Of a stretch of DNA of 64,000 nucleotides, positions 58,320-63,937 are shown in pieces. Origin of the DNA: a virus; IMG/VR virus record IMGVR_UViG_3300010158_000051, positions 1 to 64,000 of that record; one strand, 5' to 3'. Within the stretch, counting starts at the first letter, position 1; every line of letters begins with the position of its first letter. Below the pieces are notes generated by a model, which did no database searches, was not told where the DNA came from, and saw only the letters and a list, made by a program, of their open reading frames with translations. The position numbers and the translations under genes were made by a program.

Positions 58320-58432
58320 GCGAAAATAATGGAACAGTATTGTTTGTTTGTCCCTCATGTGGCAAGTCAAACAGAATAAAATATAATGATAAGATAGTCT
58401 GTAATAGTTGCATATACGGGGAGAAGAAATGA
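58316..58432 (+). CDS. Zinc-ribbon microprotein (38 aa)
   Basis: 38 residues, ATGA overlap. 'FVCPSCGKSNRIKYNDK' and 'VCNSCIYGEKK' give two C-x2-C pairs. Confidence 0.6.
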   Translation: MSENNGTVLFVCPSCGKSNRIKYNDKIVCNSCIYGEKK

Positions 58433-58557
58433 GCGAAAAAGTGGAAAACAACATAATCAATTTACCCATAGAAAATAAGGTCACAGATGAGGAATTTAAC
58501 CTATTTATGGAAGCTTTGTTAGGACCATATAAGGGTGGAGGATATAACCCAGAATGA
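58429..58557 (+). CDS. Microprotein (42 aa)
   Basis: 42 residues, ATGA overlap. Acidic-helical with 'LGPYKGGGYNPE' end. No family recognised. Confidence 0.45.
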   Translation: MSEKVENNIINLPIENKVTDEEFNLFMEALLGPYKGGGYNPE

Positions 58558-58712
58558 GTTACATGCACACATATGAGTACGAATGCACATGCGGATACAA
58601 GGTAAAGATGGAGATCCATAAGGTCCTTGATAAGCATCATAATCAGTGCGTTTGCGGGAATACAATGGATTTAAACTTCTATATGAGAAGTCCAGATACG
58701 AGAGCGGAATAA
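58554..58712 (+). CDS. Zinc-ribbon microprotein (52 aa)
   Basis: 52 residues, ATGA overlap. 'YECTCGYKVKMEIHKV' (C-x-C) and 'QCVCGNTMDL' (C-x-C) form a zinc-type core. It resembles the FmdB-like N-terminal part ('HTYEYECTCGYK'). Confidence 0.6.
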   Translation: MSYMHTYEYECTCGYKVKMEIHKVLDKHHNQCVCGNTMDLNFYMRSPDTRAE

Positions 58713-58713
58713 A

Positions 58714-58917
58714 ATGGAAACCAAAGAAAAGACAGTTTGTTATACATATAAGGTAGAGATGATTGTCCAAGTATTGGCTGATAGTGAAGAGAAAGCTAAG
58801 GCTATGCTAGATGATAAGGGTGGATATGTAACCCGTCGTAAAGTCTCAATTATAGACTCAGTAGCCCTGCACAGCGGGGATACTCTAAAAGTAGCAAAGG
58901 GCGGGAATGATAAGTAA
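58714..58917 (+). CDS. Small hypothetical protein
   Basis: 67 residues. 'VCYTYKVEMIVQVLADSEEK' and 'AKAMLDDKGGYVTRRKVSI' are a beta-alpha-beta fold of the kind seen in many small phage proteins. Function unknown. Confidence 0.6.
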   Translation: METKEKTVCYTYKVEMIVQVLADSEEKAKAMLDDKGGYVTRRKVSIIDSVALHSGDTLKVAKGGNDK

Positions 58918-59305
58918 TACTGAATGGCTTATACTAGGCATAATGCTCCCTTATACTATAGTAATAGTACTAGGTATACATAGATATGAAGCTAAGCTTA
59001 AGAGAATAAAAAATGATCTAGATATTCTAGAAACAGATTTTTTTGACTTATATAATGAATACTGCAATAAGAGCTCAAATGCACAACATTACACTCAAAT
59101 TCAGCTAGATAATATAGACCTACGTAAGACCATATCCGACCTAGATGTTGCCAATAAGTTGCTTCAACAGCAAAATAGGCAATTAAAGGAATCTCTAGCC
59201 CAATCCCGCCTTCCCCAATATGAGTCTAGTGTCTATCAGAATAATCTATGGGCTAATCAACAAGAGTTAGAATTAGAACACAAATACATTAAGGATAAAC
59301 CATGA
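58907..59305 (+). CDS. Single-pass membrane coiled-coil protein
   Basis: 132 residues, overlapping the previous gene by 11 bases. Transmembrane helix (about 7-25, 'WLILGIMLPYTIVIVLG'), then long coiled coil. Spanin-like topology, but spanins are not usual in Gram-positive hosts, so a scaffold or envelope-bound role is also possible. Confidence 0.55.
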   Translation: MISNTEWLILGIMLPYTIVIVLGIHRYEAKLKRIKNDLDILETDFFDLYNEYCNKSSNAQHYTQIQLDNIDLRKTISDLDVANKLLQQQNRQLKESLAQSRLPQYESSVYQNNLWANQQELELEHKYIKDKP

Positions 59306-59373
59306 GCTTCGTAATACTTGCAGTGATTATATTGATTTTAATTGCAGTTGTTCCGTTAGATAATGATAAGTAA
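59302..59373 (+). CDS. Transmembrane microprotein (23 aa)
   Basis: 23 residues, ATGA overlap. 'SFVILAVIILILIAVV' spans a membrane. Confidence 0.4.
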   Translation: MSFVILAVIILILIAVVPLDNDK

Positions 59374-59380
59374 AGGAAAT

Positions 59381-59482
59381 ATGGATTATTTAAAAAAGAT
59401 TCCCACCGAATGTAAGCACAAGATAACAGTTGTAGATCAAAAACTTATCTGTGCTTATTGTGGTGAAGCAATTAAACTATAA
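59381..59482 (+). CDS. Zinc-type microprotein (33 aa)
   Basis: 33 residues after AAAGGAAAT. 'TECKHKITVVDQ' and 'ICAYCGEAIK' hold Cys, His and C-x2-C. Last gene before the control region. Confidence 0.5.
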   Translation: MDYLKKIPTECKHKITVVDQKLICAYCGEAIKL

Positions 59483-59523
59483 TAAGATAAATATACATTA
59501 TATAAGCTATATTCTATGGTTTA

Positions 59524-59553
59524 AAGTGGAGTAAAGTGGAGTATTGTGGAGAA
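59524..59553. repeat. Three phased 10-bp iterons
   Basis: AAGTGGAGTA, AAGTGGAGTA, TTGTGGAGAA in tandem with exact 10-base period, thus on one face of the helix. Confidence 0.8.
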
Positions 59554-59593
59554 TAAATACAGTAGTTATTATTTATTTAACAATTCATTATAT

Positions 59594-59607
59594 GTTTCAC
59601 GTGAAAC
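59594..59607. promoter_or_regulatory. parS: parS-type ParB-binding site
   Basis: GTTTCACGTGAAAC, a perfect 14-bp palindrome identical to the parS core of bacterial chromosomes (including Streptomyces and Mycobacterium). Such 14-mers are very unlikely by chance. No ParA or ParB gene is visible in the window, so host ParB is the probable ligand. Confidence 0.85.
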
Positions 59608-59667
59608 CATGTTATAGAACGATACATGATGGCGTTCGTAATGTCAAGTCCATATACGCATAAAATA

Positions 59668-59683
59668 TGTGATTAATATCACA
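59668..59683. promoter_or_regulatory. Perfect CRP/GlxR-type site
   Basis: TGTGA-N6-TCACA exact. Confidence 0.75.
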
Positions 59684-59703
59684 CATAATATGCCTATAAA
59701 ATT

Positions 59704-59748
59704 GGACAAAATAGGACAAAATGTACACAAAATAGGGTTATTTTGTCC
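59704..59748. repeat. GGACAAAAT repeats with inverted copy
   Basis: GGACAAAATA and GGACAAAATG in tandem (10-base period), then an inverted ATTTTGTCC at 59740-59748. Confidence 0.7.
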
Positions 59749-59766
59749 ATATATTGAGATATATTG

Positions 59767-59782
59767 TGTGAATTTGATCACA
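59767..59782. promoter_or_regulatory. Perfect CRP/GlxR-type site
   Basis: TGTGA-N6-TCACA exact. Confidence 0.75.
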
Positions 59783-59812
59783 TTTAATGTATCTCTATTT
59801 TTGTATACATTA

Positions 59813-59828
59813 TATGATCAACATCACA
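59813..59828. promoter_or_regulatory. Degenerate CRP/GlxR-type site
   Basis: TATGA-N6-TCACA: one perfect half. Confidence 0.45.
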
Positions 59829-59843
59829 CTTTATATGCTTGAC

Positions 59844-59880
59844 TTCCAGCGAAATTTATGCATCTTCGTAATGTCTGCAT
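59844..59880. repeat. 37-bp direct repeat, copy A
   Basis: TTCCAGCGAAATT, 7 variable bases, CTTCGTAATGTCTG, N, AT. Copy B is at 59952. Confidence 0.85.
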
Positions 59881-59951
59881 ATTTGAATATACATTTATAT
59901 AGACATATGTTTCTCCAGGTATTATTTGGTATGTTCGTAATGTCTGGAAAG

Positions 59952-59988
59952 TTCCAGCGAAATTCCCGCCCCTTCGTAATGTCTGGAT
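59952..59988. repeat. 37-bp direct repeat, copy B
   Basis: Same block structure as copy A. The core TTCGTAATGTCTG occurs also at 59934-59946, and shortened at 59635-59645 next to parS and at 62652-62664. Confidence 0.85.
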
Positions 59989-60021
59989 CTGAGCTACGCC
60001 TGCTCCTGCGTTTGGAAATGC

Positions 60022-60056
60022 GAGAGACCCCCACACCCAACATGTGGAGGTCTCTC
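60022..60056. terminator. Strong terminator for the leftward genes
   Basis: GAGAGACC/GGTCTCTC plus CCACA/TGTGG stem with CCCAACA loop; no U-tract. Sits about 30 bases from the end of the minus-strand block. Confidence 0.75.
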
Positions 60057-60086
60057 TTGGACTTGGCGGAAAAGCCTGAACGCCCG

Positions 60087-60380
60087 TTATGTCAGCATGA
60101 ACTCATTCATTGGTTCATCTTTTCTGACCATTCCCGTAAGGCCCAACTCCTCTAAGGAATACTTTAATTGCTTACACATCTGGTGAATTTCTACCAGTGG
60201 CATTGGTACCATTTCTTGGTCAGCCATTAGGATTACATAGTTAACTAAATAACCTAACATGGCCTCATTTACGTAGCGGTTTTCTCTTGTCATTTTAAGT
60301 GCAAGAATAGCGGGACTAACTCTTTGGTCCGCCAACCCTGCAGTAATCTTGTCATGTAGTTTTTGGTCAACGCTTGCCAT
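60087..60380 (-). CDS. Hypothetical helical protein
   Basis: 97 residues. Helical throughout ('QKLHDKITAGLADQRVSPAI', 'LVNYVILMADQEMVPMPLVE'). Last gene of the leftward block before the terminator. No family recognised. Confidence 0.6.
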   Translation of the reverse strand: MASVDQKLHDKITAGLADQRVSPAILALKMTRENRYVNEAMLGYLVNYVILMADQEMVPMPLVEIHQMCKQLKYSLEELGLTGMVRKDEPMNEFMLT

Positions 60381-60562
60381 TATGGATACTCCTCTTCGAA
60401 AGACAATGGTATCATATCATCTTCTAACTCGTCAACTCCTAAATCAATAAGTAACTTGGCTATGATGTTATGAGCTGCGATATTCTCAGTCTCGGACCCA
60501 CCCCATAAAAGCTTTTGGGCAAGTGCCAACTGACGATTTAGATGCTGATCACTGATCTTCAT
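60380..60562 (-). CDS. Small hypothetical protein
   Basis: 60 residues from ATG 60562 with AGGAGGAAGAAG upstream. Helical then acidic; overlaps the next gene by 14 bases on the same strand. Function unknown. Confidence 0.6.
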   Translation of the reverse strand: MKISDQHLNRQLALAQKLLWGGSETENIAAHNIIAKLLIDLGVDELEDDMIPLSFEEEYP

Positions 60563-60914
60563 CTTCTTCCTCCTCAAGGTCTTCTACGGGGATAACGATA
60601 TCTCTATCAATCATCCAGTCCCATATGTGCTCGTCTAGGTCTTCTGTTCCATACTCCAGTGTGAAGCCATTCTTGTCTGCATCTTCCCAGAACATTTTAA
60701 ATATATCATGCATCTCAAGGCCAGGCTTGATAACATATTCATCATCAACGTTTTCCAAATGATTCTTGTACTTGTCAACAACTATATCCCAGGTCCATAC
60801 CCAAACCAGGGACGGGAATACAGGAAGGTCTGTAATCAATGCTGATATAGTCTGTAACTTATCATAGATATCCCACATACGTGTTTCATCTTGTAGATCT
60901 AATTCATTATCCAT
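60549..60914 (-). CDS. Acidic hypothetical protein
   Basis: 121 residues with a strong acidic end ('VEDLEEEEDEDQ'). Trp/Asp-rich core ('LVWVWTWDIVVDKYKNHLEN'). Such acidic early proteins are candidates for DNA mimics against host nucleases. Confidence 0.55.
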   Translation of the reverse strand: MDNELDLQDETRMWDIYDKLQTISALITDLPVFPSLVWVWTWDIVVDKYKNHLENVDDEYVIKPGLEMHDIFKMFWEDADKNGFTLEYGTEDLDEHIWDWMIDRDIVIPVEDLEEEEDEDQ

Positions 60915-60995
60915 TTAGCACTCCTCACATAGTACATCGCCATAGGGAATAGATTTCCCACATTCACAACACCAGTCTTCATCATACATTCCCAT
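60915..60995 (-). CDS. Zinc-ribbon microprotein (26 aa)
   Basis: 26 residues. 'WCCECGKSIPYGDVLCEEC' gives two C-x2-C pairs in a minimal ribbon. Its ATG overlaps the stop of the preceding gene on this strand (TAATG). Below usual length filters. Confidence 0.6.
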   Translation of the reverse strand: MGMYDEDWCCECGKSIPYGDVLCEEC

Positions 60996-61270
60996 TATCC
61001 TTTTGCCTCCCTATCAGCAATTGCAAAACTTAGGTCATATGTCATTTTATATAGTGCAGTTAAAGCGTCAAGGAAGCCTTCTGCATATTTTCTTTCAAAC
61101 CCGTCCATTGCGTCAGAGTAGTCATTCTCTTCCTCAACTTCAACAGCATTTGAGTACTCTTGCTCCCAGATAAGCATTAGGTTCTTAAGTTCACCGTGCA
61201 TTATATCTAGTGGGTTAATCTTGTAATTAACCAAACGTTGTAAATGTGGTGCCAACTCTTGCTTTTCCAT
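60995..61270 (-). CDS. Hypothetical helical protein
   Basis: 91 residues, acidic helices ('LIWEQEYSNAVEVEEENDYS'). Its start overlaps the stop of the gene at 61270-62055 by one base. No family recognised. Confidence 0.55.
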   Translation of the reverse strand: MEKQELAPHLQRLVNYKINPLDIMHGELKNLMLIWEQEYSNAVEVEEENDYSDAMDGFERKYAEGFLDALTALYKMTYDLSFAIADREAKG

Positions 61271-62055
61271 TATGATTCTACCTTTCGATATTCAGGGACT
61301 TTGGTTTCCAAGTATACACTGTGGGTCTGACATTCTGCTACAGCCTCAAGGTCTGCCTCGCCAAGCCAATTGCAGTTACTACAGATTTCACCACATTCAT
61401 TTTCGCAATAATCTAATGTATTATATGAATCACAATCTCTGCATTGATTATCATATTCAACTAGTTCTTTTACATTACCACGAACAATCTCATACTCCCC
61501 ACCCCAACCTGTCTCTTCCTCAAATTCTAAAGTAAGCAGGCAGTTAGGAACAAGATTAGATAGTTTAGTTAAGATAGTTACAGCAGGTGACCATGCTGTT
61601 TCATATTTGTAGACAAGCCAGTTATCTTCGCCTTCTGATTTATATTCAAGTAACTCCGTATTTGGATACTCATCTTCATCACGAACGGCTACATCCCATT
61701 TGGTTCCCCAATTTGAGTTGTTCCATGAATACCAGTCTTTTTGAGTTTTTGCATGTGCAACTTCTTGTGCAAACCAATTAGGGTCTTTCATATCTGCCCC
61801 AGACCGTGTAGGTTGGCAAGCATATTCCTCATCTGTAATACCGTCGTCTTTATACGAATGGATATTAAAGAAAGAGAATACAGGATTAGAGTAACTAACC
61901 TGTGTAACTTTGGTCGGGAATCCAGAAGATGAAATATCACCCATACCATATGTCTCTTGTGCTAATGTAAAAGGTTTATTCAATCTATCCTTAATCATAT
62001 CAACTTCTGATTTAGGACCTTGTATAGTTAATGTGTTATATACCCAGTTTGGCAT
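61270..62055 (-). CDS. Api92-like protein with ferredoxin-type fold (DUF1281-like)
   Basis: 261 residues. 'MPNWVYNTLTIQGPKSEVDM' is the hallmark opening. The middle has 'WNNSNWGTKWDVAVRDEDEY' and the C-terminal part ends in a Cys cluster (about 207-230, 'CRDCDSYNTLDYCENECGEI'). The family is common in phages and plasmids but without a known role. Confidence 0.75.
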   Translation of the reverse strand: MPNWVYNTLTIQGPKSEVDMIKDRLNKPFTLAQETYGMGDISSSGFPTKVTQVSYSNPVFSFFNIHSYKDDGITDEEYACQPTRSGADMKDPNWFAQEVAHAKTQKDWYSWNNSNWGTKWDVAVRDEDEYPNTELLEYKSEGEDNWLVYKYETAWSPAVTILTKLSNLVPNCLLTLEFEEETGWGGEYEIVRGNVKELVEYDNQCRDCDSYNTLDYCENECGEICSNCNWLGEADLEAVAECQTHSVYLETKVPEYRKVES

Positions 62056-62080
62056 TGTTCTTACTTTCTCTTAGTTGGGG

Positions 62081-62269
62081 TTAGTTATCTGAATCTAATT
62101 CAGCGATGATTTCATTACAAGCATAAGCGATTTCGTTGAATACTAAGTCGCCTTCTGCATTTACTGATGATAGGGCTTCAATGTCCATTTGAGTTTGGAT
62201 AATACCTGCCTCATCTGTGAGTTCGGGTAGTTCAATGTAGTATTTAGCAGATACATAAAATCCAGCCAT
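62081..62269 (-). CDS. Small hypothetical protein
   Basis: 62 residues, acidic, beta-alpha. AAAGGAAAC upstream. It is the first gene downstream of the operator-promoter at 62299. Confidence 0.55.
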   Translation of the reverse strand: MAGFYVSAKYYIELPELTDEAGIIQTQMDIEALSSVNAEGDLVFNEIAYACNEIIAELDSDN

Positions 62270-62298
62270 TTTGTTTCCTTTCGTTGGTTTATTGTCCT

Positions 62299-62321
62299 AT
62301 TGTATCAGAGGGCACTGACAT
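62299..62321 (-). promoter_or_regulatory. Promoter with shared operator-like element
   Basis: Minus strand: ATGTCAGTGCCCT, 4 bases (CTGA), TACAAT. Same element and spacing as at 63818 and 63915. Confidence 0.65.
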
Positions 62322-62547
62322 TTTCAATAGCATCTTGCTTAAAGTACCAGCCAAGTGACCTGATTGATAGGTTAATCTCTGATTCAGGATACCTCTTGAT
62401 CATCCAGTTCAAAGCTTGGGCGGGATTCCGAAATTCAGCATAGGAACTATGATATAGAGAATCCCTTATATCTAAACCCCACATGTTTATTCCACCTGGG
62501 GAACATGAATAATCAATTTCGTAAAGTTCTGCATTCATAGGGTTCAT
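62305..62547 (-). CDS. Small hypothetical protein
   Basis: 80 residues, or 77 from the second ATG at 62538. A possible leaderless promoter (TAGACA, 18 bases, TATTAT) ends 7 bases before that ATG. Beta-alpha type with 'NPAQALNWMIKRYPESEINL'. Its 3' end carries the promoter of the next gene. Confidence 0.55.
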   Translation of the reverse strand: MNPMNAELYEIDYSCSPGGINMWGLDIRDSLYHSSYAEFRNPAQALNWMIKRYPESEINLSIRSLGWYFKQDAIENVSAL

Positions 62548-62585
62548 AATACCATATCGTAAAGGTTACTGTCTAGTAGCATCTC

Positions 62586-62591
62586 ATTATA
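62586..62591 (-). promoter_or_regulatory. -10 element
   Basis: TATAAT on the minus strand, about 39 bases upstream of ATG 62547; near the CRP-type site. Confidence 0.35.
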
Positions 62592-62605
62592 TGAGATATA
62601 TTTCA

Positions 62606-62621
62606 TGTGATAAATATCACG
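62606..62621. promoter_or_regulatory. CRP/GlxR-type site
   Basis: TGTGA-N6-TCACG, one mismatch from consensus. Confidence 0.6.
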
Positions 62622-62681
62622 TCTTCATAATCCCGTGATTAAATATACATATCCGTAATGTCCGATTTGTATGCTTTTGTC

Positions 62682-62711
62682 GGCACGGCTGTGCCCACTT
62701 TGTCAAGTGGG
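62682..62711. terminator. Two overlapping hairpins (terminator-like)
   Basis: GGCAC-GGCT-GTGCC and CCCACTT-TGTC-AAGTGGG share CC, so they are mutually exclusive. They lie directly after the minus gene at 62726. Confidence 0.5.
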
Positions 62712-62725
62712 ACACGCCTGGCTAT

Positions 62726-62881
62726 TTAATCAAAATATCCTTCTGCCCAAAGCCCATCCAAAAAGCTTTTCACCATGTTTAATCCAATAGTGATTCCTTC
62801 TTGTGCAGGTGGAATATAAAGCTTTGATTGTTCTACCATGTCAGACATGATGTTTAGATCTTCTAAATCATACCCCAACAT
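62726..62881 (-). CDS. Small hypothetical protein
   Basis: 51 residues from ATG 62881; a start 22 codons earlier (62947) lies inside the neighbour. 'YDLEDLNIMSDMVEQSKLYI' is helical. No family recognised. Confidence 0.45.
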   Translation of the reverse strand: MLGYDLEDLNIMSDMVEQSKLYIPPAQEGITIGLNMVKSFLDGLWAEGYFD

Positions 62882-63236
62882 GGTATTCCTTGACTTCCTG
62901 TTGGTATTCAATGAATGAATCAAACGAGTGCCAATTACCATCATCACAAACTTCTTGTGTGATTAGATTTACTTCTACTGTTGTGTCAAAGTAATCTTGG
63001 TCTGCTTTTGCTAAATAGATTCCGAAACCAGTTTCCTCGTCCCGTCCCTCTTTAGTTAGTTGGTCTATGATGTTGCGAAGTGCGTATGATGTATCACCAA
63101 TGTTTAGCCGCTTGCTTGCGAATAACAAAGCGTGTGCCAAATCTTCACGCCAAGAAGTTTCGCCCCAATGTGAATACAGCACAATGTTTGGAAGTTCCTC
63201 ATCTGTCTTGAATACGAAATTGACTCGTGCTCCCAT
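62868..63236 (-). CDS. Hypothetical protein
   Basis: 122 residues. 'RVNFVFKTDEELPNIVLYSH' with Trp-Gly-Glu-Thr next, then helical 'DLAHALLFASKRLNIGDTSY', a pattern seen in many actinophage early proteins. Translation is coupled to the micro-gene upstream (overlap TAATG). Confidence 0.6.
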   Translation of the reverse strand: MGARVNFVFKTDEELPNIVLYSHWGETSWREDLAHALLFASKRLNIGDTSYALRNIIDQLTKEGRDEETGFGIYLAKADQDYFDTTVEVNLITQEVCDDGNWHSFDSFIEYQQEVKEYHVGV

Positions 63237-63304
63237 TACATTACACCCCCGATTGCGATTAGAATTGCGATTGCGATTACGCCTAGAATTATGAAGTTTG
63301 TCAT
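63236..63304 (-). CDS. Transmembrane microprotein (22 aa)
   Basis: 22 residues, 'FIILGVIAIAILIAIGGV': one membrane helix. A -10 (TAGGAT) ends 6 bases before its ATG, so it may be leaderless; its stop overlaps the next ATG. Confidence 0.5.
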   Translation of the reverse strand: MTNFIILGVIAIAILIAIGGVM

Positions 63305-63310
63305 TTGCCT

Positions 63311-63316
63311 ATCCTA
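63311..63316 (-). promoter_or_regulatory. -10 element, leaderless type
   Basis: Minus strand TAGGAT preceded by CTGA, similar to the operator promoter at 62299. Confidence 0.4.
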
Positions 63317-63325
63317 TCAGATTGG

Positions 63326-63352
63326 GGGTGGGGAGTCAATGACCCCCCACCC
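63326..63352. terminator. G/C-rich terminator hairpin
   Basis: GGGTGGGG pairs with CCCCCACC(C) around AGTCAATGACC; no clear U-tract. Sits just after the minus gene at 63369. Confidence 0.75.
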
Positions 63353-63368
63353 AAGAGAAGTTATCTAA

Positions 63369-63785
63369 TTAGAGATACTTAGCAATCTGCTTCATAGTGG
63401 AAGCATTTACTGTTTCCTCATCTGTCATACGCAAGATAGAGAGGGCATTGTTAATTTCCTCTACAATTTCATTGTATGTGTGTTGGTGCATTGTTGTAAA
63501 ATCACGCTGTGGCTCTGCTGGGAACTCAGTTTCTTTTACAATCAAATCAAAATCAACATTAAGAGTGTTGTTCCAAGAACGATAGTTTGTGCGGAAGTTT
63601 TCAGCCTTCTTGATGTTAGCGATAGCAAACTCGCCAACTTCCTTACGCCATTTTTCCCGTGACTTTTCATACTTGGCTTCATTTGCTGATTGTTCAGCAT
63701 AGTCCTTTTTGATTGTTACCAACTTTGTTTCCAAAGCCTTGATTACCTTTGGTGTTGCTACCTTTACTGTGATTGCTCTACTCAT
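63369..63785 (-). CDS. Hypothetical early protein
   Basis: 138 residues, basic N-terminus ('SRAITVKVATPKVIKALETK'), then coiled-coil-like charged helix. AAAGGAAAA precedes the start. Two repeated promoters lie upstream, so it is probably expressed strongly and early. Confidence 0.65.
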   Translation of the reverse strand: MSRAITVKVATPKVIKALETKLVTIKKDYAEQSANEAKYEKSREKWRKEVGEFAIANIKKAENFRTNYRSWNNTLNVDFDLIVKETEFPAEPQRDFTTMHQHTYNEIVEEINNALSILRMTDEETVNASTMKQIAKYL

Positions 63786-63817
63786 TTTTTTCCTTTGTTA
63801 GTTGGGTTGGAGGTTTT

Positions 63818-63840
63818 ATTATACCAGAGGGGTCTGACAT
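63818..63840 (-). promoter_or_regulatory. Promoter with shared operator-like element
   Basis: Minus strand: ATGTCAGACCCCT, 4 bases, TATAAT, 33 bases before the next start codon. Confidence 0.7.
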
Positions 63841-63850
63841 AAACTTAGGT

Positions 63851-63888
63851 GCTAGTTCTTACTTACGACATTGGGCTAGAACTCTAGC
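63851..63888. other. Inverted repeat in leader region
   Basis: GCTAGTTCT and AGAA-CT-CTAGC pair over 9 bp with a 2-base bulge. On the transcript from the 63915 promoter it would form a 5' hairpin. Confidence 0.35.
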
Positions 63889-63914
63889 AAACTGCCCCTG
63901 TTTCGTTATCCCCT

Positions 63915-63937
63915 ATTATAGCGTAGGGGTCTGACAT
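63915..63937 (-). promoter_or_regulatory. Promoter with shared operator-like element
   Basis: Minus strand: ATGTCAGACCCCT, 4 bases, TATAAT, same geometry as at 63818. The remaining end of the window (63938-64000) shows no gene. Confidence 0.7.

Larger units (their letters stand above)
59483..60086. other. Gene-free control region between convergent gene blocks (origin/partition candidate)
   Basis: About 600 bases with no convincing gene, lying where rightward genes (ending 59482) and leftward genes (ending at 60087) converge, so promoters are not needed here. It contains 10-bp iterons, a perfect parS-type site, CRP-type sites, a 37-bp direct repeat and a terminator hairpin. The density of DNA-binding motifs fits replication origin, partition or looping functions. 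Confidence 0.6.

Noticed and set aside
59787-60155. Open frame of 122 codons on the plus strand in the control region
   Set aside because: It arises from the repeats and runs through the terminator hairpin and the end of the minus gene. Its sequence has repeated 'FVMSG' from the DNA repeat and no ribosome site.
63818-63937. Stoperator sites of cluster A mycobacteriophages
   Set aside because: The repeated ATGTCAGACCCCT element does not match the GGTGGCTGTCAAG consensus; only TGTCA is shared.
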